A DNA stretch of 64,000 nt from the NCBI GenBank assembly GCA_022457155.1, contig JAJGOT010000418.1:696001-760000 (forward strand), given 5' to 3'. Position 1 is the stretch's first letter. Each line of letters opens with the position of its first letter. The stretch comes from Cladopsammia gracilis (taxonomy: Eukaryota > Cnidaria > Anthozoa > Scleractinia > Dendrophylliidae). The notes under the pieces are model-generated. The model was not told the origin of the DNA. It was given only the letters and a program-made list of their open reading frames with translations, and did no database searches. Positions 34,326-46,061 of this stretch are shown piece by piece. The translations under genes were made by a program, and so were the position numbers.

Positions 34326-35324
34326 TAACTCCGCCGTTGCCTGGTCCCAAGCCCAGGATGCGAAAGGAGGAGGGTTGTGAACAGGGCAAGCGACCCTACC
34401 ACTTAAAAAAGTATCATATGCTACAGCCAAACGCAAGGTGGAGTAAGCTGCTACAATGCAGGGACCCTCCAGAAAATTATACAGCACAAAATGGTTTAAG
34501 CAAGTAAGTAGCCATTGATAATGTAATAAGTTGTTGGCCAGCTCTAAAGCATAAGTAACATCTTCAGTTGGTGTTCGTTTACATTTGAAACATCTCAGTA
34601 AACCGTGGAGACAAAGAGTTGCTATAGTGACGAGATACGTCATAAGTAGCATGATATCAAGCCAAAGCCATCGAAAACGCTACCAGAAACAGCGAAATGT
34701 TGAATGAAAATCAAAATTATACTGATGTGGTAACAAATCACAAGCAGACAAGCGAATAACGTCACTATTTCATTTAACTATCTTTTAAGCTTTGGCTATC
34801 AACAGAACTTCTAGGATAAATGTAAGAACGTCAACGATAAAAAGCTGCTATTGATATTATAGTCAACCTTTCAATGGAAATTTCAAATTCAACTATAGTT
34901 TCCATGCAGCCATAACCACAAAAATAATTAAACCTCCCCGTCGCACACTCAAGCTGATACCCGTAAATATTACAGCCTATGGCGAGGAAATTGTAACTAT
35001 TTCTGCCTAGACTTGACCTAGACTTGAAAAATATGACGAGAAAGATAAATCCTTCTGTTTATTTGCATACTGAGTTCACTGTTAAGATCTTGTCCTGGAC
35101 TGGAGATTAAACACTTTGGTATACAAACTTCAAGAAGTGTGCTTTCAGGGAACTCATGCTTAGAAACTCCTAGCAGCTTCTTGAACGGAAACTCAGGGTT
35201 AGGATCACCCGAATCAGTTAAAGTCGATTACTCAATGGGGGAAGGGCGTAAGAAAGTACAATCATTTTATTTGGAGAAATTCAATTTTCCCAATGAATAG
35301 CACCATGAGCACTGACAAATAAAG
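34326..35324. other. No confident gene
   Basis: A minus-strand ORF ending in the SINE (34652-34221, 143 codons) starts hydrophobically (LLMTYLVTIATLCLHGLLRCF) and might be a decayed membrane-protein exon. It has no recognisable family, and its last third is SINE-derived. The rest is AT-rich. Confidence 0.3.
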
Positions 35325-35412
35325 TTGTTTGTTCGACTTTCAACACGTTTCTAACTTCTTTCTTTAATTTTCAACACGTTTCAAACTTGTTTTTCCGACT
35401 TTCAACACGTTT
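35325..35412. repeat. Three diverged units related to the 33.8-kb satellite
   Basis: GACTTTCAACACGTTTC recurs three times at about 30-bp spacing. This is the same periodicity and a similar motif as the satellite at 33767-34210. Confidence 0.6.
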
Positions 35413-38100
35413 CGACTAGACTTGATAGATACCATGGGTAAAATGAATCTTTTTATTTATTTGCAGTTCTTAGTTTACTGTTAACAAGTTTCTCAGACCT
35501 CGAGATTGATCACTTTGGCATACAACCTTCTAACAGAGTGTTGCACGGAAAGTCACGGTTACGATCATTCGAATCAGCTCAAGTCGATTTAATCAATGGG
35601 GGCAGATCGTAAGTAAACATTTAATTACCTAATAAAGTAACAGTCAAGCAAGAATGGCAAGACATCACATGTTAAATTGCGTACTTCGGTGACCTTTTCT
35701 GGCAAAAATTATTTTAATGGCCACTCTACGTTTACGACAAGTTATTCTTGATGAACTCAAACGGATTCAGTCACCAAAATGAAGTGCTTTATCTCAGAAC
35801 CGAAAATATCCTAGCCCGATCGAGACGCTCTTGCATGCTCACATATCACATGACTTGTCTTCTCGACATTTATTTAGACTATTTTGACGTGTGGACGTTT
35901 CTCTGCAATCAGTTTACCTTTCACTACATTAAAAGTACAGTACGGAAAATGTCTCGAATTAAACTTACCGAATTACTGGGATCCAGCCGGAGAGAGAGTG
36001 ATGAATCTGTACTACAACCTGCTTGGATGCGCAGTTTTTTCTAAAAACGCAAAACAGTCAAGGGTTAAATTAGGCCAAGACACAATCATTTAAGAGGCTA
36101 GAGATATAAAGTTTGAACGACATAAACCGGATACCACTAGTGAGAATACTTCCTTTGGTAGGTTAGCTTAAGCCTTTAAACGCAAAACTGGCAGTGTTTG
36201 CTTCACTGAAATACCGGTATATGGGGTAATACCGGGCTAACAACATGAAAACAGACGTCGATGGAATGGGTTTGTCCAAAAACATTGGCGTAAAAACGAG
36301 AATTTCTTACCGACGGTGAGCTGAGGGGGTGTCTGCCGTCATCTAGTAGATGACAATATTCTTTGTCATCCATTGGCTGTAATCAAAAGAAAGAAAATTA
36401 AGATCTACTTTATTTAGTTTAGTTTCGAACCAAGTTATGAGATCAGCGCATTTCACCGCACCAGATGTTATTCAGTTCAACTCATAAAGATTACTTAATT
36501 GCAAAAAATCTGGTCAATTGAACATAATTTTGAGTAATCTAATTAAGGAGTGCTTTGGCAAACGTGAATCGCGGCGTCAGTAATAACAATTCTAGTAGAT
36601 TAATGGGTGAACTGAAACGTTAGAAACGCAAAAATATAAAAGCTTTGCTACTTTCGGCCTTGCCCACTTGACTCTTCACTTGATCAGACTACAAGGCCGT
36701 ACAAAAGGAGCAACAAATTGGTAAAGGGAATTTGTTTGAGTAACTATTATAATCGAGGCGGAAAATGGGTTTGCGAGAAAATTCGCTTACCTGAACGGGC
36801 AAACCAGAGGAATGTGTTAGCACACCCAAAGCGAAGAGTTGTGAAACTTCATACCGTAGGCCTTGGTTTAAAGCTGTACTAAATAGATTGACAGGTACAA
36901 ACAGACACTCCCCTGAAGGGCAAATCTGTTCTGTTGCGGCTAAGCCATAACAGAAAATAAACAACACTGAACTTCCTTGAAACGCTTGCAAGCGAATACG
37001 GTACAATACAACAACCATTTTTCGAGGGAATACTTGCTACACGAATAGGCTAATTTAACAGACTTTAAGTTTATAAAGGTGATAGACGCGTTTTGCATTA
37101 ATGCACTTTAGCTTATCGGCTCCCATCTTCCGGAAAGAATGGTTAAAAACTTATCTAAAAAATTGATAAGCGATGTCAGTTTAAAATGCACAATAATGAT
37201 GAGAGCATTTATTTAAACATGATAAAATTACAGCAGAGCTGATGTGGTCGTGTGTAGAATTACAAAATAAAAATAACCTTTAACTATTTCCAAAATTATT
37301 TCTATACTGAATTAAACCTCTAACTAATATATGCATTCTTATAGGTCAATTGCACCTGCGTGGAGGGGGCTTGAAAACCAGATGAAATTGACATGGGGCA
37401 ATTACGTGGGCTTTGGGGCGCTTCAAAGAGACAGGACAATAAAAAGAGGGCGGAGAAAGTGGGATATGATTGGTTGTGGGTTGTGTGCGCCATGTTGGAC
37501 AAATCAAAGCAAACAATTTTTCTGACATCTGTATAGATTTCTTTATTGTAATTTAACTAATTTTAATTTCCCTATTGTAATTGGTTCGGTAATACCATGT
37601 AGAGAAATGGGAATACTGAAATAAAGTTGTTGTCGTTACTGTGATAGATCAAAGGCAACGACCAATCACAGAGCGCGTAGTACGTACCCAGTTCATTTGT
37701 ATAGTGCAATTTGATGAAAGAACACGAAAAGAAGTTGTTAGTTGGAAATTGTTTTTTTGTTCAACCAAATTTATAATTGTTTTTAATTGGAATAATGTAT
37801 TTTTCTTAATTCTTAGATTGCCTTGTACTTTTCTCTGTTAATTTTGAACTGTATAGATTATCAGTAAATATGCCAAAAGGATTCATTTTTTGTGTCTTCT
37901 CTTTGTCGCAGCGGACACCTGTTATTACATAGGAAAGTTACTGCTGCCCGAAACAAGCAGACTTTGGGATTTTAGCCACATTACCCCTTATATAATAGTA
38001 ATAATATAAAGGAGCACTCTACTTCACTCACCACGATAACCAACGATTTAGTGCGGAGGCCAGCTCTTAGTTCGGGCGTTCAACTGTCAACCGGCCTTAG
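35413..38100. other. No confident gene
   Basis: Contains several ORFs of 60-110 codons with no recognisable domain or splice context (for example 35748-36044 plus and 37018-36689 minus). A tail-like GAAATAAAGTTGTTGTCGTT near 37617-37636 may be a decayed retroelement 3' end. Confidence 0.4.
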
Positions 38101-38109
38101 CTTTTCTCG

Positions 38110-38307
38110 GACTAGCTGCCGCGACTGAAACTTTGAGCGCAATTTGCGTGAAAACGGGGCCTCGGTTGAACTCGGGAAACTGTGGGCAATATCGGCTGGT
38201 TCCCGGTGTAGCGTTCTGAGCGCAATTTCAGTTGTGGCGATGAAGAATATGTGATTGTTTTGCCTTAACTTGGCAAGCCTTGTAAACTGTGAAATTTCGT
38301 CCGCCAT
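38110..38307 (-). pseudogene. Duplicated exon, copy 1 (MADEISQF ORF)
   Basis: The minus-strand ATG at 38307 opens a frame MADEISQFTRLAKLRQNN...TEIALRTLHREP. It is nearly identical over about 65 codons to the copy at 57256-57454. Similarity also includes about 50 bp upstream of the ATG (CCGCTGG-CAA, GCGAAT-TGCAGAA). At the homologous place this copy lacks the GTGAGT donor of the other one and runs on to a stop at 38080. No protein family is recognised. Confidence 0.55.
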
Positions 38308-38689
38308 GTTTGTTGTTGGTGATTTGGAAGCCGCTGGACAAGATGCGCGAATCTGCAGAAAATTGATCGGATGGGGTAGTTAGCGATAACTTTATTTTCC
38401 CGAAGAAGAAATTATTTTAAACTCTTTAAACTCAAAGGGGTGCGTGTCGCCCGTATCTTGACCTTCTCTTCTTATGACGGATACCAGTGCTAACGATCTT
38501 TTTATCTTTGTGTTGGAAAAAAACTAGAAATGCAATGAAATCATCGGCAAACAGCGGCTATGGTTTACAAGTCACCAATATAAATGGCCTCGCTCCACAA
38601 TATTTGCATTCTATGTAATTTATTAATGATTAAAATCATATTCATCCTGTATCCTAATAAAAAATAGATTACAAAAGCGTCGTATTTCA

Positions 38690-39180
38690 CTGAATGCTTA
38701 ACCTACATTAAAAGCGAACCGAAATAAATACGTCTTTAAACTAGTAGATTTAAAATTGGCTATTAAAGTGCCTGCATTTCTGATATTCAAAAAGGCAACT
38801 TATTCCAAAGTCTAGGGGCAGTGGATGTAAACGATCTGTCCCCTAAAGTTTTCTTCAGTCTGGCACTCGGTTGTTTAATTACTATACCAGCGTTCGATCG
38901 CAGACTGTATCTACACATGTCCCTACTTAAATACTCAGGTGCAGCGCCATGAATTGCCTTAAAAGTAATAATAAGTACTTTGAAACTGATGCGATATTCA
39001 ATAGGTAACCAGTGTAGAGAGCGCAGCACAGGCGTTATGTGGTCATGTTTAGAGATGTTACAAATTATACGTGCAGCTGAATTCTGAACACGTAGTTTTC
39101 CTAAATGCACTGCAGGTAGACCGAATAGAAGGCCGTTACAATAATCAATTCGTCCCATAACAAGTGTTAGTACCATTTAT
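38690..39180 (-). mobile_element. 5'-truncated CR1/L2-like LINE
   Basis: The minus-strand coding part (39176-38787) reads MGRIDYCNGLLFGLPAVHL, then HDHITPVLRSLHWLPIEYRI and APRLWNKLPF. These are the hallmarks of the C-terminal region of CR1/L2-type reverse-transcriptase ORFs (DYCN-LLYGLP, LHWLP, WN-LP). The RT itself is lost by 5' truncation. A 3' UTR of about 100 bp follows. Confidence 0.85.
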
Positions 39181-40250
39181 TTAGTACCCTAATGATTTTT
39201 CTTATGAAGGTTAGGGGTTATGGTTAACCCTAACGCTAATGAACAAACATAAAAAAGGACAACAAAATCTTGTTTTGAAAAATTGTATTCAAATATCCGT
39301 TAGTTTATCTTTCAGGGCAAAACGGGTACCATTAGGCGCATCGATCGAGGAACTGTCCTCGCAAGGAAAATTGGCTAATCACATGGCGAAATTCAAGATG
39401 TCAATCGGACTGAATTTGGGCGCGTTTTATAAGCTTTTCCCAAAAACTAACCGGAAAACACAAGGAAAAAGGCAATCACAAATTGATATCAGCATAAGTT
39501 TGTAATTTCTTTTACCGTACGTAATGCACTGGTCAATTGAAACCCCCACCCCTCCCCCCAGGTCCCGGGAAAGGGTGGGGGATAAAAGGGTCATTGAAGC
39601 ACTTTTGAGCAACAATCTGTCCCCTGGGGGTGCTGCATTTGACTGATTTCGACTTCGGATCTCGTCTAATGTCCCTCGGCTGCTTGAAAATTCCTAAAAA
39701 CTCCGCTTCTTCGGTTCTATAAACTTCTGAAGGAGAAAAATATGAAGTTCGTTGAGCAAGATTCCATCGCCTGAAGCTCTTGTTTTTCCTCTATAGCGGC
39801 TTCTGGGTGTTCTTTAAAGCCCTTTCTGCCCAATTTGAATCTTTCAAATGTGTGTTATTTCTCCGATAATGGGAAAGTACGGTTTCGAAACTGAACCGCA
39901 CTCGTGCCGAGCACAGCAGCCATTTTCCTGCACCACGTGACCAGCCATTGTTCTCGCGCAGAAATTTGCGCAAGGACAATGGGCCGTGCTAAGGGGGCCT
40001 GGAGATAGCGATACCCTTTTGAAACACGGTTAGTTTTTCAGCAGACGAGCATCAGTCACGGAGTTATTAAAATTCATTTCATTTTTGTAAGAAGTTTTTT
40101 TTTTTCGTTTTTCTTTTCTTTTTTCATTTTCGCTGTTCTGTTTTTTCGTTTGCACGAGGGGAAACCGAATTCGAAAGTGATGACTCAAGCAGAATAAACT
40201 TTCGAAACCGCTTTTTTTAGGGAAAACTTTTACCTAATTTGGTCTTGGGT
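39181..40250. other. No confident gene
   Basis: Mixed AT- and C-rich sequence, including a CCCCCACCCCTCCCCCCAGG stretch near 39543. ORFs here are short and without domains. Confidence 0.4.
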
Positions 40251-40373
40251 GCCTTCGCAAAGCAGCTTACTTCATACTGATGACCAGATGATCAGTTTGG
40301 AGTCGCGTTCACGTCTTTCACCGGAGTTTAGCGTGTTTAGTTCACTGGTCACTTCAGGCCATAATTCACAGTC

Positions 40374-40549
40374 ATGCCTCCGAAGGAAAGAAAGAGAAAA
40401 CGCCCTCCTCCTTCCACACAGCAAAAGAACAAGCGGGTTTCCACGGCTGCTTTCCTTGACAAAGAAGCAAAAGATGATGCCACCGAAAGTGGAGAAAACG
40501 GCGAGGAAGACGAATCGGACGAAGGCGAAGGAGAAAACGAACAGGATGG
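40374..40549 (+). CDS. Exon 1 of a three-exon gene (~797-residue protein)
   Basis: The ATG at 40374 begins MPPKERKRKRPPPSTQQKNK, a likely nuclear localisation signal. An acidic tail rich in Glu, Asp and Gly follows. The exon ends after GAT GG at 40549, directly before GTAAGC, a good donor. The two leftover bases (phase 2) fit exactly with the single base before the first full codon of exon 2 at 43651, which supports this splice. The intron is about 3.1 kb and consists mostly of duplicated repeat sequence. The start is chosen because it is the first ATG and the basic N-terminus is coherent. Confidence 0.7.
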
Positions 40550-41224
40550 GTAAGCCACCATTAGCAATAAAAAAAAATTTCCACGTGACTGAGGCATGAA
40601 GCGATGTTTTACCAAAGAAAAAACAAGTTTTCAGTCCAATTATACTTACGAAGTTTTGAGAAGACTGTAACAGCTTCCCTCCCCCCCCCCCCCGGATGTT
40701 TAGCGTCCGCAATCAACTCGGGTATATTAAGGCCTGACAGTTGAGGTACACTGATCCAAACTGACTAAGGGGGGTGGTCTACCTCATAAAGTATAGGATA
40801 TATTGACACGAAACTTGGCCAAAGCCTTAAACTTGATATGAACGTTAATTTCGATAAGAAGTTGTCACGAAAAGAGTCACGCAACTGATTAAGGTATGAA
40901 ATTGCCATGTTTATTTTAGGCTAAGTGCAGGAGAACTTAAACCACTGACTTACAAAACTCTCAGGAAACGCAATTTTTTCTTGTCTGCAAGAGCACTGAA
41001 GGAACAAACCGGAGGTAAAATTCAAATTGGTCACGTGATAGGTTGCCATGGAAACATCAACGTCAAAGAAGACTGTCTCAACAAGTCGAATGTCGTGTTG
41101 CCACTAGAAGTCTCATACTTTAATATATGATACGTTAGACCCCCCTCTCCCCCCCCCCGCTAACGTTTTTGGATAAAATAATGGCAGACTGTTCCAAATA
41201 ATCTTCATAACTACTGTAGGTGTT

Positions 41225-41330
41225 GGAGAGTGCTGCCATATGTAGTATACGTAATCGCATGGGCCCGAGTAAAATTAAGGATTATAATATCACGCGTGTT
41301 TTCTCGACTCGGGCAATTTCTACAGCTCTT

Positions 41331-41362
<32 letters not shown>

Positions 41363-41400
41363 GCGAGGAAACATGCGATTTCTCAGTAATCCTTTAATCG
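41225..41400. repeat. Inverted repeat around GGGCCCGAGTAAAAT
   Basis: ATCGCATGGGCCCGAGTAAA and TTAAGGATTATAATATCAC (41253-41292) are mirrored by GTGATATTAATCCTTAATTTT...CATGCGAT (41341-41380). A related single arm is found at 42188-42208. Probably ends of a MITE. Confidence 0.6.
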
Positions 41401-41569
41401 ATGTACTCCTAAAGCAGTTAAAATCATACTAGGAGTTAGAACAGGAATATTATAATGAAAGTTTATAAATATATAAAGTATAAATATAGAAATATGGGAT
41501 AAAAATATGCCAAAAAATAAATTACTTCCTGAGTTATAATGTAGAGGGCAAAATTATAGGGAATTTTCA

Positions 41570-42840
41570 AACCGACCCGAATAAGTCTTAAGTGGAAATA
41601 CTCTCTTGCAAACGGACGAGAAAAACTTTACTGAAACTCACTGTTGTTAAATACTGTAAATTTCTAATGTCAAAGATACATTTGGCTGTTACGTACATCT
41701 AGAGAACAAAGCCTAATTAAATTTATCGATAAAAGACACTTTACGACCAAAACAAACCAAATTTTATTTAAGTACCTGTGCTCTGAAGTTTTTGTCGCTT
41801 TGATAACAACAACAACAAATCAGTGGCGAGTTCAAACTAACTTGCACGTTTTGGCGCTGATTAAATTGCTTTCTTTCACTTCTCTCAGCCTTATTCTTTC
41901 TCCTGTGACATGTAAATTGTCCTTTTCAGCAAAATCTGTCAAAGGTCTTTTCTTTAGGTCCGCAGAAATCCGCATATATTCTTAACCGGCTTTCGTCGCC
42001 ATGAATAAGCTTAAATTTCTTCAACTCGGTCTCAACGTCACAAACTGGCCTGCAGGCGCCTAGTTAATCCAATCTCTTTTTAAAAACTGTGTTATTTGTC
42101 GCTTCCTGTTTGTCGTAAAATGCTGTAATTCATCTGTGGAATTCCTTTCTTACGTATCATCCGATTTCCTTCCTTTTTTGTATATGTAATCGCACGGGCC
42201 CGAGTAAAAACCATTCAGACTTTTTAAGAGTCATTCAGACTTGAAACTACCGGAAGTGAAAATACTCTCTCGCAAACTGACAAGAAAAACTTCAACTCAC
42301 TGTGGTTAAATAGATTTCTATTCGGTCAAAGCTACATTTGGCTGTTATTCAGTTACATCTAGAGAACATAGCCTGATTTTTTATCGATAAAAGACACTTT
42401 ACGACAAAAACAAAGCAAGTTTTATTAAGCGTACCTGTGTTTTGAAGTTTTTGCCGCTTTGACAACAACAACAAATGGCGAGAGTTCAAACTAACTTGCA
42501 CGTTTGGCGATTTAATTGCTTTCTTTCGCTTCTTTAGCCTTACTCTTTCTCCTGTTCAACGTATATTTTTCCCTTTCAACAAAATCTGCCAAAGTTCTTT
42601 CCTTCAGGTCCGCAGAAATCCGCATTTTTTCAATGAAGTGATGGAACTTTAAAACCTTTTGTCGCCATGAATGAATTTCTTCGACATCTTCAACGTCGCA
42701 AACGTCTGGCCTGCAGGCAGGCGCCTAGTTAATCCAAGATTTGACACAAATAATCGCTTCCAATTTGGCGTAAAATGCTGTAATTCACCTGTAGAATTCC
42801 TTTCTTAGGTATCTTCCGATTTCATTCCTTTTTTATAACA
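41570..42840 (+). repeat. Tandem duplication of a ~610-bp unit (intron 1)
   Basis: The units at about 41570-42185 and 42235-42840 share the same landmarks in the same order: AAATACTCTCT, GTTACATCTAGAGAACA, TATCGATAAAAGACACTTTACGAC, AGGTCCGCAGAAATCCGCAT, GGCCTGCAGG...GCGCCTAGTTAATCCAA. They are separated by a GGGCCCGAGTAAAA element end. Confidence 0.85.
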
Positions 42841-43230
42841 AAATCTCCGGCGAAACATGCGAGCGCTCCGTTTGCAAATTTCTTCAGAATCCCGCCAAGC
42901 CAACTGAATGCAACGAGAACGAAGCGCTCAACCAATCACGAGCGACAAATTTTGATGCTCGACCAATCAGGAGCGAGTACTTTTGCCCTCAATTAAGAAA
43001 AAAATGCCCTCTTCGTCAGCCAATCAGCATTCAGTAATTTTGCCCTCCATATTATAATAAATTTTAAAAAATCTCCGGCGAAACATGCGAGCGCTCCGTT
43101 TGTAAATTTTCTTCAAAATCCCGCCAAGCCAACTGAATGCAGCGAGAACGACGCGCTCAACCAATCACGAGTGAGAAATTTTGATGCTCAACCAATCAGG
43201 AGCCAGTAATTTTGCCCTCAATTAGACATA
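42841..43230 (+). repeat. Tandem duplication of a ~230-bp unit (intron 1)
   Basis: AAATCTCCGGCGAAACATGC begins both copies (about 42841 and 43070). Both continue through GAGCGCTCCGTTTG, CCCGCCAAGCCAACTGAATG and CAACCAATCA(C/G)GAG. CCAAT-type motifs are frequent in it. Confidence 0.85.
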
Positions 43231-43650
43231 GAAGAATTGAGAACACAGGCAGGCAAAAAAAATTTTTTAATCAAATTTCACCCCGAAACGCTCAAATTTA
43301 CACCCGACATGACTACAAAGTAAATAACTTTCTGTTGAGCTTCTCTTCTCGGCGAACAATTGATTTTTGAAATAAATTTATGGTCTAGAATGTCAATGAA
43401 TAGCTTCAGTTGGATCAACATCAGATTTTTACTTGTGTTCACAACAGATCAGTCCCAAAGTCAACTAAGAAATTCTCCCTACATTACAACTCGCATTTCT
43501 TGGAGAACTGGTTTGGGAGAAAGAATTTAAATATCAGGGCAGTTCAAGCAAGGGTTGGAGGTTAACTAGCTAGGGAATTTTATTTTTTAGCATTTTTTTT
43601 TTTCCTGTACGAGAAACGCAGTGCAAATACATTGTTGCTGGTTTTTGCAG

Positions 43651-45124
43651 GGATTTTATACACGACAGTCCCGTCGAGGATAATAATTCTCCAAGCTCGC
43701 ATAGAGCTCTAGACCGGCAACGGTTGGAGCAGCAAGAAACGGTGGAAGTCGAGCGCCTGACGTCAAGACTCCGCGGGGCGCTCAGCAGTGAGGGACGAGA
43801 AACGCCTGGTCCATCGAGCCGCGATCCAGAGGTGGCAGAAACTGTTGCCAGCCCAGATCAGCGAGAACGTCAAGTTCGGCCCTACTTTCCAGCCGCTTTT
43901 GCCCGGAGCCGCGAGCAACCAACCCATTTCAACTTTGAGATGTTTGTGTTTGACACCCTGACGCTGCCGAGGGGTTTGTTTGCCGACGACGAACGCGGGG
44001 AGGTGCAGTTTGAAAATGCCGAACGATGCGCAGAGTACTGCCAACGTTATGTCCAAGAACGCCTGGACAGCCTGCAACACTCCAGAGAAGAAGACAGCAG
44101 CGAGGAGTTACGGAGAGAACTCTGCAAGGAAGACATGTTTCGGCTCTCGGGCGAGGCTGTGCAGAACATGAAAACAGGCAACACGGACTACGATGCCCGC
44201 CTGGACGACGTTCGCGTGGACAACTATGGCAACGTCATGATTTTGAATTCTCCGCATTGGAGCGACGCAAGTCCCCAGTTCACACACGGATTCCCTCGCC
44301 GCCTAATCAGAGAGGGCCACCGCGGTGTCTTCTTTCCAGGGAACCTGACCGTTGCTGCGCGTATCTCCAATCAGGCCATCCGCAGTATGTCAGTGGGAGA
44401 CGTCGCCTGTTTCATATCGCAGAAGATGATGTTGGGCCTGGGGCTGACAAGATGCGAATTGGTGTTAGCAAGGGCTAGCGCTCTCAAGTACGCGGGCAGA
44501 CGGGCGAAACCTTCGCGTCTCATTGACACCATGCTCCGTTTCGGAATTGACTTTCTTACGTTGAAACCGTTGACCCACCAACAGGTACTGGACCTTCGAG
44601 ACACCAGCAGCGTGCACTGGAATCAAATCTTGCGGGCTGAACCGCAGGGGGACCACAGCGAGCCGGAAAGGGAAAGTAGTGGATCGGAGCTGAGCGGGGA
44701 GGAGTTGGAGGTACCATCTGGTTGGAACGTCGGAGCAGAGTGCGGCGATTTCATGCCTGGACCCAGCAGTGACGACCATTCAAGGGTGGTGGAAAGGCAT
44801 GTGCGCCGTCTGCTTAACTGCTACCTAACTGCTGCCAGCAACCGGGAATTAGAACCAGCTGAACTGGAAACGGGTGCACGCACCAGGCACGGGTCTGGCC
44901 ACAGGAAAAGAAGGTCACGGAGAACAGGACCGATCATGCCAGTTATACCGCCGGTGTCCGGGGACAGCGCAGAGGAGGAAGACACGACAACACCTGCACC
45001 TGGGCCCGACGCGCGAGCCGCTCTGCTGGGGCTGCCGGGCATAAAACCAGCCCGAATTCCAACAGACGAATCCCTGGCACGGCTGGCGGAATACCTTAGC
45101 AAAAACCAGCCGCTGGCTGCCCAG
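43651..45124 (+). CDS. Exon 2 of the three-exon gene, unknown protein
   Basis: Preceded by GTTTTTGCAG, a strong acceptor, and followed by CAG|GTAACT. It is open for 491 codons with GC-rich codon use unlike the AT-rich surroundings. The product begins with an acidic, Ser/Pro-rich linker. A compact middle region follows (about 43910-44620; PTHFNFEMFVFDTLTLPRGL, RGVFFPGNLTVAARIS, LRFGIDFLTLKPL). The tail is low in complexity, with a basic RKRRSRR stretch near 44905 that may be a second nuclear signal. There are no TM segments. I do not recognise a family. The open frame without an upstream ATG shows it is an internal exon. Confidence 0.72.
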
Positions 45125-45226
45125 GTAACTCGCTGTACCTTAAACAATGACACTGGGGGATTTTCAGAAAAACCGTGGGCCCTGAGCCTTTAATCGCGAC
45201 TCAACACTAATCGGGTATATATAAAA

Positions 45227-45228
<2 letters not shown>

Positions 45229-45283
<55 letters not shown>
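45229..45283. repeat. (TTA)n microsatellite
   Basis: An uninterrupted TTA/ATT repeat in intron 2 of the three-exon gene. Confidence 0.95.
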
Positions 45284-45285
<2 letters not shown>

Positions 45286-45558
45286 GTTAGCCTTGGATTA
45301 AGGACACTGTGTATTTAGAAAAGTGGGTGTGATCTCCTTTTTCTGAACTCGATCTACAATTTATTTATTATTCATGAGAGTTTGAGAAGGATTATTATTT
45401 GAGAAAAGAAAGCCATTTCAACTGGATAAAACAAACAAAAGTTTATAATATAATACCATTCAGTTAAATCTCTTCGAGCATCCAATCAAGGAAGAGGCTC
45501 GAGCATTCCATATAAATTGAAAGGGTGCGTCGAAAAAAAGCCTCCAGTCCGTCAAAAG

Positions 45559-45882
45559 CCCGGGGGAGAGACTCTCATATAAAAATGACGGGGGTGCTCG
45601 TCGGAAATTTTCGAAAACCACCCTAAAAGGTACCAGAATCTCGTTTGATGGGCGTGGCTCAAAATAATTTTTACTCCTAAGAGGTACCAATTCTAAAACA
45701 ACACATGTCATACTCTATCTTATTTTTTCGGCTCATACCCTAAAAGATACCGCGATAATTCCAATGGTGGTCATTTTAGATTTCAACATCCTAAGCGGTA
45801 TCAATCTCCAAATTTTGACCCCTGAAAGGTACGACGAGCACCCCGTCATTTTTATATGGGAGTCGCCCCCCTCCCCCCGGGG
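45559..45882. mobile_element. MITE with CCCGGGGG ends (intron 2)
   Basis: The terminal inverted repeats, about 45 bp, contain CATATAAAAATGACGGGG and GCTCGTCG on the left (45559-45603) and their complement on the right (45835-45882). The inside repeats GGTACC/AAAGGTAC motifs. This end structure is familiar to me from cnidarian genomes. Confidence 0.85.
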
Positions 45883-46061
45883 TCAAAAGGCGCATAGGGG
45901 CAGCTTCGTCTGCAATTTTTTCTTTTTGCACTTAGCTCAATCAGCCGAACAAGCAGTCACTTTTAAACGCACACCCCTTCGTTGTCATGACGGATGATGC
46001 GAAAAGACATTTTATTTAATTAGCCCAGAAGTAAACTAACTAAATTAAATTCTCTCAGCAG

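Larger units (their letters stand above)
45125..46061 (+). other. Intron 2, with TTA microsatellite and MITE
   Basis: Begins GTAACT and ends CTCTCAGCAG. It holds a (TTA)n tract (about 45229-45283) and a 324-bp MITE (45559-45882). The CAGCAG end is a NAGNAG-type tandem acceptor. Both choices keep the frame, adding or dropping one Gln. Confidence 0.7.

Noticed and set aside
34221..34652. Possible GPCR-like exon on the minus strand
   Set aside because: There is one hydrophobic stretch only, no family motif, and its 3' third is SINE sequence.
40249..40712. ORFs of 116 (plus) and 146 (minus) codons around exon 1
   Set aside because: They are in other frames; the ATG at 40374 with the basic-acidic exon and matching splice phase is better supported.
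43763..45153. Antisense ORFs of about 105 codons opposite exon 2
   Set aside because: They are GC-driven shadows of the coding exon with no own signals.
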